Shown here one piece after another: positions 1-11,200 of a stretch of 64,000 bases of DNA. The DNA comes from Nissolia schottii (lineage: Eukaryota > Streptophyta > Magnoliopsida > Fabales > Fabaceae): contig QANU01035109.1 in assembly GCA_003254905.1 (NCBI GenBank), positions 76,570 through 140,569 of the forward strand, given 5' to 3'. A program made the translations under genes and the position numbers. The notes beneath the pieces were generated by a model. The model did not search any database and was not told where the DNA came from. It was given only the letters and a program-made list of their open reading frames with translations. How positions within the stretch are numbered: position 1 is the stretch's first letter; each line of letters starts with the position of its first letter.

Positions 1-599
1 ATCATTAAATTTATGAGTAAAAAAGTAATTTTATTCATGAAACTAATTCATGCAACTGCAAACCCGAGTTACTATGGTCTTTGAAATTCTAAAATTGATT
101 TTCTAATTCTTGAAATTGTAAGTCGTAAGTTAAGTTAGTCCTTCAATTTATTACCATTATTGTTTCGTCACGTTTTTGCTAATATATTATAGTAATTGAG
201 GTTGTGACAATAACTTGGGCTGCAACTAAATAGTGGCTGCACTTAAGATTGCAAATGAGGATGTAAGAGCATCTACAATGGCAAATAAAGTTGCAGTAAC
301 AACTGAGACTTGCATTCTCAAGCTTTGCTACAACCACATTTCCGGACTCAAATGGTGTCACAATGTCATTTGTAACCTTAGTTGTTTTCACAGGTTCATT
401 TAATGTGATAAATTAGCAAAAACGTTATGACTCAATAACTGAAGGGCTTACTTGACTTACAATTTACAATTTAACGAATTAAAAATGCAGTTTTTGAATT
501 TCAAGGACAAAAGTAACTAATGTTTATTGTTTATTGGATTAAAACAAGTATTAACTCTTATTATAAGTTAGAATTGAAAAGATTATATTTATAATAACT
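1..599. other. AT-rich intergenic DNA, nothing recognised
   Basis: I see no coding frame with family similarity, no terminal repeats and no RNA gene here. Open frames are short and look random. Confidence 0.6.
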
Positions 600-2700
600 C
601 GGTCAGATCTCCAGCTTCAACAGAGGCCTCCCCTCCCAAAAGTTAGCTCATCAATTGCTTCACACCCTGGTCTCCTTCTAGGAATAAGGGAGCTGGAATC
701 CTTGTCTAAATGAGGGGGACTTCTAGAGTGGTTACCACCTCCTCCTGAACCTCATGGACAAGGGGGTTTTCCCACGGGATCGTTTTCGTCGGGGAGAGGA
801 CGTAAGGTCCATGACTTGAGACCTTTTCTCCCCATTAGCATTGGCAGCCTGAGAAGGCCACCTGCTCAAGCTTGGGGGCTATTAGAGGTTGACATCCCCT
901 CTTCGCTGGGGGAACTTTCGACGAGTACCTTTTCTTCATGGCAACATACCTCTTCAGGTAGGCAACCTATTCCTTCACTGTAATCTTTGGTTTCAAAACC
1001 ACTTCAAGACAAGAAATGAGAACATTTTTTTTGGTAAAATTAGGTGCAAACATAATACAAAGGAAAAATCGAAGGGAAAGTGTGTAGTAATCACCCATGA
1101 GTCTGGTGATCCCCGCCATATACAAGCTTGTGGCTGGGATAGGAACTCTTTAGCTTGCTACCCAGGAACCTCACTAATGCCTTATCCTCGAAGGAAGTCC
1201 TCTTGTAATCGGGCTCTAGAATCTAGACTGGCTGACGTTGCCAATATAGGGGGAATAGTTCATCCCCCTAGACTTCGGCAACCCGACTCATGAAGAAAAG
1301 AAAAGATTCCTTTCCATATGGGTCCTTCTAGGGAAGAATCTTGAAGAACCTCGATTTGAATTTTTTGAATGATAAGGAGAAGGGAAAGGAGATCCGACTC
1401 TATATGACGTTGTTTAGGGAAACCCAATAAAAGCCTCAACGGAAGGCTCCGACTCAAGGTGCTTCATCAAGACCTTGAAACACCTCACGAAAGCTCAAGA
1501 ATTGTGATGCAACTTAGTAGATGCCCATCTCAAAAGAGGTGAACGGGAGCCTAATTCCTAGTTGGGGAAAAAAGGAGTCATAAACATAAATCCCATAGGC
1601 TATTTTCCTATATTGGACTGAGTGGGAGACTCTATTGCGAAGAGCACACGATTCAACAGTGACAGTGGACTCATTGCTGGCGACTATTCTCTGGTTCCTC
1701 TGATAGTGAACCAAGGATTTCTGATCGTAGTAGATGAATTTTGTGGCTCTTTACCTCTAGGGCTACCCAATCATAGGTGTTGAGGGCTTCGCTCTCATCC
1801 CCGAAGTTCTCTTCAACACTCTCTAGAATTAGCTTAGATTAGTTCACCATGACACAACGGATAAGAAGATGAACTTACTCAAGAAATCAATAAGGTCTCT
1901 CTCTAATCTGTGCATGATTTGGGAATTCAGAAAAAGCTAAAGAAGTTTTGGCAGGTTAGCTCGTCTAATCCCTCCTCTTTATTTAAACCATTCTCCTCTA
2001 AAAAAAACCCGGTGCAAAATCAACGATTATGGAGTGAATTAACCAAACAGCAAGATATCTACCATACACATGATCTATGGCTAAGATCTCCTTAGCCTCG
2101 TGAATGCCTTCTTAGATTCTACCACGTGGCCCGCTATCAAAATTACCATCACTTTTCATAAATGCGCTTCGGGGATTGTGCAAATCAAAGGACATGCTGA
2201 TGTAACACATCTTGTCGCTAAGCATTTCTAGGCTCAGATCCCAAAATCAAATGAGCTTGGGTCCAGTTATAAGAAGTCGGCAGCAAGGCCGAGGAACCGA
2301 GCCTTGGCTAACTAGATAGAAAGAAATTCAAGCTCACCTTGCTTGCTATGATGATGACCGAGCTTGGGGGATATGTATCGGTCTAGCCCAATAGATAGGC
2401 CTAAGCACAAGGGAGAGGCCCACAAGGTGGATCTGAGCCTAGGATAGGGAAAACATGTACTAAAGAGATAGGGCAGAACGGATATAGGAGAGTGAAAACC
2501 GATGAAGCGATCAAGAAGGGAGCTCAGAGGATCCCTTGATACTCGGAGAAGATATCACTTCCTGAGCCTTGTGGGCTAAGAACCCTAATTTACCAACTAT
2601 AAAGGGGGAAAGCAAGGCTAACCTCAAGTATGTTCTACATTTTAGACCTCAAACTTCTTGAACTCTTTTTGACTTAGGCATTGAAGTGCTTTTTGACGAG
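600..2700. mobile_element. Decayed gypsy-type retrotransposon/LTR region
   Basis: The stretch is richer in GC than its flanks and has only broken short frames. Its right part (about 2090-2700) reads like a gypsy LTR: phrases such as gagcttgggggatatg, a TATA-like actataaaggggg near 2600, and a terminal motif (cttaggcattgaagtgc near 2675) that recurs in altered form near 41245 (gagcattggagtgcctt). A related LTR remnant lies at 46.2-46.9 kb. No intact gag or pol is visible. The class is inferred from LTR style; the boundaries are approximate. Confidence 0.4.
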
Positions 2701-4629
2701 AAGGGAGCTAAGTGGAGCAGAGGAAGTATTCGATGCACCTGAATACGTGACTGCGTGTTGACCGAACAAGACATGTGCTAAATAGTAATCTTTTAAAAAA
2801 GTATTTTTTATATATAAAATAAGTTTTGAATTTAATTGTTATGTACAGATTGTAACATCCCGTTTTTCCCTTAGTAAAGATTTCGCATAATAAATAGATA
2901 TACAAGTAATATAATTAGACTAGAATTTTAAATCTCAATTTTATTTCCCAAAAATGCCAAACAAAGTAATAGTTCACGGTATCGCAAAAATTTGCAGACA
3001 CCAGATTAATTACCTTTCATCACCGGAAGTTAATTGTGCATCAAAAGTATTTGTAAAGAACACTTTTATAAAAATAAATTTACAAATACCTTGGATGAAC
3101 TTAAATTTCTCATTAGAAAAATTAGTAGATCACAATGGTGTGATCGAAATATTTTTAGGGCACCCGTACATGAAGTACACGAACAACTAACGACCAAACA
3201 CGATCAAACTTGATTGTGAAAAATTGAGTCACATGGCCAAACAGCCATCAACCACAATTTCTCACAGCCAAGGGGGAAGCACACACACACTTGACCAAGT
3301 CAAAGGTCAAAGATGACAAAGCAAATCAACCATGCTTATCCTTAATTAGTCTTATCCTATTTTCTTTTCTTTTTTATTTATTTTTGGGCCAAAATTTAGC
3401 CAAAAGTCTGAATGAGAACCACGACCCTGAGGCCTATAAATAGCCCTCCATGGCTTTCATTTTCTTATGTGCTTTATTTGTTAGTTTTGCTTAAACACAT
3501 CTTGTTCGGGCACTCTATTGCTACGTTGCCGTAGCCGGAAACTAGCAAGGAAAAGCTACGCACTCTTGGAAATGTTCTCTCATCACCCTCACCACCAACC
3601 AATACTCTTAGGAAGTGGGCAAACCTAGCTTACTTACCTCCTTGGTGACTTCTAAGTGTTGTATGTGAATATATGGAAATGTCATGTATTATGTGATAGA
3701 TGTTAGGTTAATGATGCATGGATGATTTTGGTGTTTCTTTGAGTTAGAACATGTGATATAGTGATTGTTGGAACTTATTGAGATGCCCTAAGAAGTGTGC
3801 ATGGGAATGGTTTGGAGAAAAGGAAAAATAACAAAGCTGTGACCCTAAGTCACGCCCAAGGTATTGAGCGACCTAAAGGGTTCGCTGAGCGGCCTGGGTA
3901 GTTTACATTATGTTATAGTACTGCCGGACGCTGGAAAAATAGCAGAGACCACCCTAACGCGATTAGGGATTTTTCCTCATCACTTCTAGCGTTCTCGAAT
4001 TTGATTTTGAGGTGGGTAATCCTGGCTCATTCATCTCCTTGATGAATTTTATGTGTTATATGTATGATATGTGAAAAATCAACTTAGTAAATTTTATGCC
4101 AAAAATATGTTTATTATGATGCTTAGACGATTTGTCACAATTTTAAAGTTAGAAAAATATAACTGTATTTAGGGTCCACTTAATATAATTATATAGACTA
4201 TATATAGTGTGAACTTCAAATTGGTGAATTTTAGTTTGATACAATGAAATAGATTTAATTATGTATTATTATTAATTGCATATAAAAATGCAGAAAGATG
4301 TGTTTTTATGATTCTCAAGCATATTTTAATATAACTTACCTTATATATACAACTGGTTTATAATATTACAATCATCTATGATGTAACGAACATATTTTAG
4401 ATTTAATGATTGTAGTTATGTGCTGTGGTTATAATAACTATATTATTATGTATTGTAATTGTGATACCATGCACCTTGAGGAACAGGTTGTCAATAGAGG
4501 GTTAGGACAACCTTAGATAGCTAGAGAGATTATCACCTAGCTATGGCTAGCTCATAATTGAACATAGGAAACGAGTTAAGATCATGAGTGGTATGTTCCT
4601 AGTTGTGAGCTCAAGAGAATTGTACTAGA

Positions 4630-5040
4630 AACAAAGAGACAGACCTTTCCATTCAGGAGAGCCTGACCAGACGAGTAAAAGAGACAGACCCTTCCTGTCA
4701 GGAGAGCCTGACAAGATGTGTAAGAGCTATGGCCCGCTTCCAGTTATACCGTCAGGGCGGCCCCTCGCCACCCAGAGGGGTGGAGTCTTGTTTGCCTCGA
4801 GGAACAGACATAAAAGGTTAGGTCGTACACTGCCATGGGGACGACGGTCTTGAGGTGTGCGAGAAGGTGTTGACAGACAGACAGAATTCCCAGGAGAGCC
4901 TGACAAAACCTATGATGGACATACAGAATTCCTAGGAGAGCTTGGCAAAACCTATGACAGACAGACAGAATTCCCAGGAGAGCCTGGCCGACCTTATGAG
5001 AGATAGAAAGAAATCCCCAGGAGAGCCTGGTAGAACGTGT
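4630..5040. repeat. Minisatellite of about 57-bp units inside the LTR
   Basis: The phrase aggagagcctg recurs about six times with spacing near 57 bp, interspersed with agacagacagaattccc. On the minus strand the array stays open and reads as a 19-residue repeat containing QALLGIL, which is a by-product of a unit length divisible by three. Confidence 0.8.
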
Positions 5041-5089
5041 GAGAGAAATCAACATGCATGAGTTATGTGATGAATGGTTGTGTATGTGA

Positions 5090-5098
<9 letters not shown>

Positions 5099-5139
<41 letters not shown>
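5099..5139. repeat. (TG)n microsatellite
   Basis: About 20 uninterrupted TG dinucleotides follow a short TA tract. It lies just after the LTR minisatellite. Confidence 0.97.
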
Positions 5140-5141
<2 letters not shown>

Positions 5142-5149
5142 TTGGGTTT

Positions 5150-6839
5150 GGACATATCGATTGACATAGTATCATGAGATTGCCCCACAAAGTATAGGCA
5201 CATGGGTACGTGATCAGAGGACGCGATACCAAGACGACTAGGGATAGAAAGCGCGAGAACTTACAAATTAGGTAAAGCAAGATTAGATTCCCTCGATCAC
5301 CTAGTAAAGTAGGAAAGCTACTCAGGACTAGAATAGATAATAATAAGTACGACTGTAGTATAATTATGACACCTAGAGATCTCTGAGCGGCGGAATCATA
5401 AATTAGGACGCAAATAATTAGTTACGTCCCCTAAGGATTCCCACTGAGAACGCAATGGTCTCACCCCCGCCCGTTTATGGTTCCAGGTGCATACCCAAAG
5501 ATCATTGATGATAGAGACACATGGTGAAGTGGTGGACGGTCCACAACAGAATGACTTCAAAGGGACATCATGACGTTTACTTACGTAATAGAAAAATACT
5601 TGTTTTGTATATGGTCTAGATAAGCCATTGACTCTTATGTGAATTGTGTGTAGTATGTATTAGCAAGCAAATGCATGACTATGTGTTGGACCTTTGTACT
5701 GGTATTTGTGTGTGTGTGTGTATGTGTATATATATATATATAATAGGTGTATTAATTATCGCTTAAATCCTTCGAGCTTCTATTGTTTGTATACATATGT
5801 TGTTTTCACCACGCATGGCTCATAGTTTATAAATTAGCAATGAAAAGGAAAAGTTTTCAAAATGGTCTATATTTTCAAGTAAGAACTACTTTCAAGTGTA
5901 AAACTAAGGGCTAAAAGTAACCCCAACCAAAGCAGATAACAACCTAGTGAGCATTGTTTGCGACGTACGCGTAAACAGTTAGTTAGGGCGTTACATATAC
6001 CATGTAAGTTACCGTCAAGAGGACTCTATAGACGGCCTATACAGAAGTTATAGACTCTGCGAGTATACGATCGGAGATTACAGTACTCAAGCGAATAAAG
6101 TAATAAGCACGAATCCTTAGGTAATGCAAAGATTAGAGACCCTTAGTCACCTAGTAAATTAGATAAAGCTACTCAGGAATAAGACAGATGATAATAATTA
6201 ATAGGAACTCTAGTATGCATGAACACTTAGAGATCTCTTGAGTGGCCTGGATCGTAACCGAGGTAATAATAAGAAATCCCCTATGCTAAAGGTATCCCAC
6301 TGAGGACGCAACGTTCTCACCCCCACTCATTTATGACTCCAGGGGCAGACGAAGACTCTGCCGAGCAGTAGGAGGAGCAATGAAGGGCTGTTATGAGAAG
6401 CAAGCACCTGAGAGGACAGGCCATGAAGAAGTTTGGGATGAGCTAAAGAGCTGGGTACCAGTTAGCCCTTATGTTTTGTAGTTAGATATTGTATTTTGGA
6501 CAAGACATGATGTGTGTATATTAACTATTGTAGTACTTATGTAAATTCTTGTAAATATATATGTGATGGACCGTCTGCTTGTTTACTTATTAGATTGTGT
6601 TCTGCTTGATTGATAAGCGTAAGCCCAAGGCTCTATCGTTTGTATTATATGTTTTATCCAAAGCGCAACTCATATGTTAAATAGTAACCAATTAAAGGAA
6701 AATTTTGAAATCGATCCATATTTTCTTAATCCAGTATTTCTAAAATTAATAAAGGACTATACGTATTCCCACTAAGTAATTAACAACCTAGTGAGCATTG
6801 TGTACGACTTAAGCGTAAACAATTAGCTAGGGTGTTTCA
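5150..6839 (+). repeat. Imperfect tandem duplication of the LTR 3' part
   Basis: Segments around 5281-5490 and 6128-6345 align at an offset of about 845 bp, roughly three quarters identical by eye. Shared phrases include cacctagtaaa, gctactcagga, cttagagatctct / ctagagatctct and gttctcaccccc. Both copies end in the LTR-terminal motif (gcgtaaacarttagytaggg). Confidence 0.7.
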
Positions 6840-6844
6840 CAGAT

Positions 6845-7530
6845 TCCATTGTTATACAACCAAAATGTCAAAATTTTTCACTCTCACCCACTACCTAAAA
6901 GTTATGCATATAGAATAATAGTATAAAAAAAACTTTATAGTGAATAACAATTAAATTCACAAGTTTACGAAAATAAACAATTTCATATTAAAATTACTTT
7001 TATAAGACAATAAACCTTGTGTTTAGAAATAAAAATTAAACCTTCCCACGTATACATTGAATCTTTGTATACAATGTATCGTTTTGTTTTTTTTTTTCGG
7101 GTACCAATATACACTGTATATTTTGCAGAAATGGAAAGATTATTCCTACATTTCTTACTAAGAAGTACCATACTCATTTTCAGAAACATTGCATCCTCCC
7201 TTAACAAAAGAATTATTATGATTATTATTTAAATGGCACTATTATCTCATAAAAAAAATGGCACTATTATTGTCTTATCATTTATCACTACTATTCCACT
7301 CACCTGTGATTGGGGAAAAGAAAAGGAAAAAGAAAAAAAGGTTGTACGAAAACTGCTTAGAAAGAAATTAAATACAATTAAAAACGCGTTTAATGCTCCT
7401 GCATTCATGTTCCAAACAGAACTCAACGACCTGCTTTGAAAGTTTGAACACAGAAGCAACACCAATCGTTCATTGACAGGAAGAACATGGTGGATGAAGT
7501 CACATCCCAATAGACTCATTCACTCTCTCA
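6845..7530. other. Intergenic DNA upstream of the kinase gene
   Basis: AT-rich DNA between the solo LTR and the presumed kinase promoter. No coding family or transposon end is recognised. Part of the kinase promoter probably lies in its right half. Confidence 0.5.
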
Positions 7531-7534
7531 CTGC

Positions 7535-7559
7535 AGAGAGAGAGAGAGAGAGAGAGAGA
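7535..7559. promoter_or_regulatory. (GA)n tract in the presumed 5' UTR/promoter of the CDK-like gene
   Basis: A run of about 12 GA dinucleotides lies 0.7 kb before the start codon. GA/CT tracts are common in plant core promoters and 5' UTRs. The likely leader is split by an intron: a donor-like aag|gtatttttt near 7747 and pyrimidine-rich DNA before the ATG at 8245. The leader intron is inferred, not proven. Confidence 0.5.
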
Positions 7560-8244
7560 CAGTGCTTTTTTTTGACTGAGCGTAGCCGGCAAAGGCCGTC
7601 TGAGGTTGTTGTTTGGTTGATGATAAAATTGCTCCTTTTTTAATGTCTCTGAATACGCGTCGTTGAACGTTCAACCAAACTTGTCTTTCTTCTTGTGAAG
7701 CCTCTGATCCATTCCTTACCCTTATCCCAATTCAATGTTCTACCAAGGTATTTTTTTCTCTCCCCGAAATTTTCTAAGTGTTAATTCAATGGTTTATAAT
7801 ATAGTCGTTTCATTCAATGTTATCATTACCATCTCTTCTTTAATTTTGATTGGAAAAAATGTTACCTTTATGACAGTTAAGGATTACTGGCGTGGTGTTT
7901 TGGTGGGTTCTGAATTGCGGGTTTTGGCTCGAGTTTACAGCTGTGGAATTGGGTCAGTTTGGAATATCTTCAATTAGACACAGAAATTGTGGGTGTTTTT
8001 TTTTTTTTTAAAATTGTTTTTATTTTATCCGTACTATGATAATGGGTTATTAGATGGAAAAGGGTATGTGCCTATGAGGAGAGAATTTCCCATCTTTGCT
8101 TTTGTTTTAAAAAAAAATTATACTGTTTTAGTTGGAGACTGGTCGTGATTTTTGTGGTGCTGGTGGAAGATGGTGATTTAGCTTGTGAATGGTGGTTCTA
8201 GTTATTGAAGGATAATTTTTGTATAGTCTTGTTGCTGCTGTAAC

Positions 8245-11200
8245 ATGGGTTGCATATGTTCAAAGAGTTCAGCTGTAGAAGACAGTAGGGAAGGTATCTC
8301 AAACAGGTTGTCATCATCTAGCACCAGGCCCTCAGAGCAAAACGTTTTGCGGTTGAATTCCTCGAAACGGGTTGAGGGGGTTCGGGTTAAGGATAAGCTA
8401 TTAGATGGTAGTGATGTGAAGGTTTCGTTGATTGACAAGAAAGCCAATGGTTCGGTTCAGTTGCATGACGATCAAAATGGGAAGAAGAAAATAGAGAAAC
8501 CGGAATTGACCATTGTTGTTGATCATCCTGGTATTGGAAGGGTTCCAAAGGCTACAGAGGGAGAGCAGGTTTCGGCAGGGTGGCCGGCTTGGCTTTCTTC
8601 TGTTGCTGGCGAAGCTATCAAGGGATGGATACCACGGAGTGCAAATATGTTTGAAAGGTTACATAAAGTAAGTTGCTATTGCCTCGTCTACTTTGTCTGT
8701 CTTTGCATCATAATTGAGCTCTCGTGTGATTCTTACTACTCTTTTGTGAATGCACTTTCCAAAATTCTTTGAACACTACCATGTCAAAGAAAAGTCCTCT
8801 TTTGCTGAAATGGTTGAATTATTAATTTGGATTTCCACAGATTGTGTACTTTAAAAGCTTATGAACCAAATTGTACAAAGTGGATTGTGGAAAAGTGGGA
8901 GGTGTTGGTTGCCTAATATTTACATTTCAGAAGGTAATCAGTTTTATTACATGAGTGTTTCCTGTAGGAATCATGTGGCTACATATGAAGCATAGACGAG
9001 TGGTAATGTTGGTTGGTATCCACTTCAGTGATGGTCACTTTCCTCCATTAAAGAAAAAAGGGGCTCAATAAAGTTTGATTATATAGAATATAGAAAATCA
9101 GTTGACCAGATTTTGTGTACAATTCATATGCAGTTCTTGATTTTTCATATGCAATTCATCACATGGTTCATTTCATTCTGTTTGTTGTAAAGAAAAACAG
9201 TATCAGTTTGCCTTTTCTTTGTCTTGCTTTTGTGTGTATAAACTTATATTGTTGGAAGGAGGGTATATTCTTTGATGTCCTTTACCATTGATGATAGTTG
9301 TACATTGCTGAATGAGTCCTTTGATGGCATTCTATTATGCAGATTGGGCAAGGAACTTACAGTACTGTTTATAAGGCACGTGATGTGACTCATCAAAAGA
9401 TGGTTGCCCTGAAGAGGGTACGTTTTGACAATCTTGATCCTGAGAGTGTCAAGTTTATGGCAAGGGAAATTCTTGTTCTGCGTAGGCTCAACCATCCAAA
9501 CATAATAAAGTTGGAGGGCTTGATAACATCACAGACGTCCCGCAGCCTGTACCTTGTTTTTGAGTATATGGAACATGATCTTACAGGACTTGCATCAAAT
9601 CCTGCCATTAAATTTTCTGAACCACAGGTAGTTATGTTTCTATTCATTCTCAGTAGTCAGTTTTACTTGAGTTGAAGTTCTTTTGTATATGTATATCAGA
9701 TAGTTTTTGGAAGCGTCATCCTTTTTTGAACTTTGATAAGTAACTTCTTTCTGCTCCACTTTCAATTGGAAAACTAAAACAATATTTTTTATATGTCAGC
9801 TGAAATGCTACATGCAGCAGCTTCTTAGTGGATTAGATCATTGTCATGGTCATGGGGTCCTCCATCGTGATATAAAGGGCTCAAATCTTCTCATTGACAA
9901 TAATGGTGTCTTAAAGATTGCGGATTTTGGTTTGGCAAGTTTTTTTGACCCTCGTCAGAGTGTTCCATTAACAAGCCGTGTAGTAACTCTGTGGTATAGA
10001 CCGCCAGAACTTTTACTCGGAGCAAATCACTATGGAGTTGCAGTGGATTTGTGGAGCACTGGTTGCATACTGGGAGAACTATATACTGGCAGGCCCATAC
10101 TGCCAGGAAAAACGGAGGTATAATGTTTATGACTCTAGTGTCCATCATTTAGTCACTATGAATGCTTCACTAGCCATTTGGCTTTGTTGATATAATATCT
10201 TTATATTTAATGGCATTTCCATTAATTTCAAAAACTAATGTCTATAGAAATTGCTTAGACAGACAGTTACAGAATAATAACTTCTACACTATAACTGAGG
10301 GTTATTTTTTGTTCATTGTAGGTTGAGCAGTTGCATCGGATTTTTAAACTTTGTGGCTCACCATCTGAGGACTATTGGTTTAAGTTGCGGTTGCCACATT
10401 CAACAGTATTCAAGCCTCCGCACCATTACAGGCGATGTATTGCAGACACATTTAAGGAATATTCACCTGCTGCTGTGAAGCTGATAGAGACCCTACTATC
10501 CGTAGATCCAGCACTTCGAGGGACAGCAGCTGCTGCTCTCAAAAGTGAGGTATGCATGTTAATGTTTCCAGCTAGTAATTGTACAATGAGATTGAGCTTC
10601 ATCCTTCTCCAATGTAACCTCAGTGGTACTTTGAGGACCATTTTCTTGTCTTCTTAATGTCCATACCTGCTTCACGTTGTTTCTTGCCATAATATCACCA
10701 AGCTCTACTATATTCGATAGGCCAATAGATGACATGAAAGTGTGGTCAAGACTTCTATGCTACTGGATTTATAATTTAACTGGAGGTTTCTCATTAGTTC
10801 TAAGAAACTGAAACTGATGTTTCTCTGTCACAATAACTCATAGTTGTCTCTTTATATCATCCTTGTTTTAGCCTTAAGGTTTTGCATGGCTGTGGAAGAA
10901 CACTTGGTCAGACAAATAGGGATTTCGTGGCATTGGAAATATCCAAATTGCAGTTATTTGAGTGATGTGTGCAAATATGTTCATAATTCTACCTGTAGTT
11001 TTGCATAATCACCTGTTAAAAATGAATACTGTGGAAGTATTGAAAATTTTCAGTTGTAATTTTCTTTAAATGTTTTTCTTACATGTTTCTGTTGTTGTTT
11101 AATGTTGCCGATTATATTTGCTACACCTCAAGCGGTAATGTTAGTTGTTCTTTCCTTGCATACTGTAAATATATGTTCTTTTACTCTTAAAATGCCATAC

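Larger units (their letters stand above)
2846..6844 (+). mobile_element. Giant solo LTR (TGTAACATCCC type, gypsy-like) with 5-bp target duplication
   Basis: The element starts TGTAACATCC at 2851 and ends GTGTTTCA at 6839. It is flanked on both sides by CAGAT (2846-2850 and 6840-6844), a perfect 5-bp target-site duplication. At 3,989 bp it is very long for an LTR. Inside are a 57-bp minisatellite, a TG microsatellite and a roughly 0.84-kb duplication of its 3' part: the end-like sequence agttagggcgttaca at about 5981-5995 is an earlier version of the true end. No primer-binding site or polyprotein is present, so it is best read as a solo LTR or LTR-only derivative. A related LTR lies in reverse at 36.2-39.0 kb. 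Confidence 0.75.

Noticed and set aside
889-1293. 134-codon plus-strand frame
   Set aside because: No domain or family pattern, inside a decayed LTR-type region with similar random frames on both strands.
4744-5280. 178-codon minus-strand frame with Thr-His and LLGIL repeats
   Set aside because: It is a translation of the TG microsatellite and the 57-bp minisatellite inside an LTR.
8202-8447. Minus-strand frame over exon 1 of the kinase gene
   Set aside because: Shadow of a well-supported coding exon.
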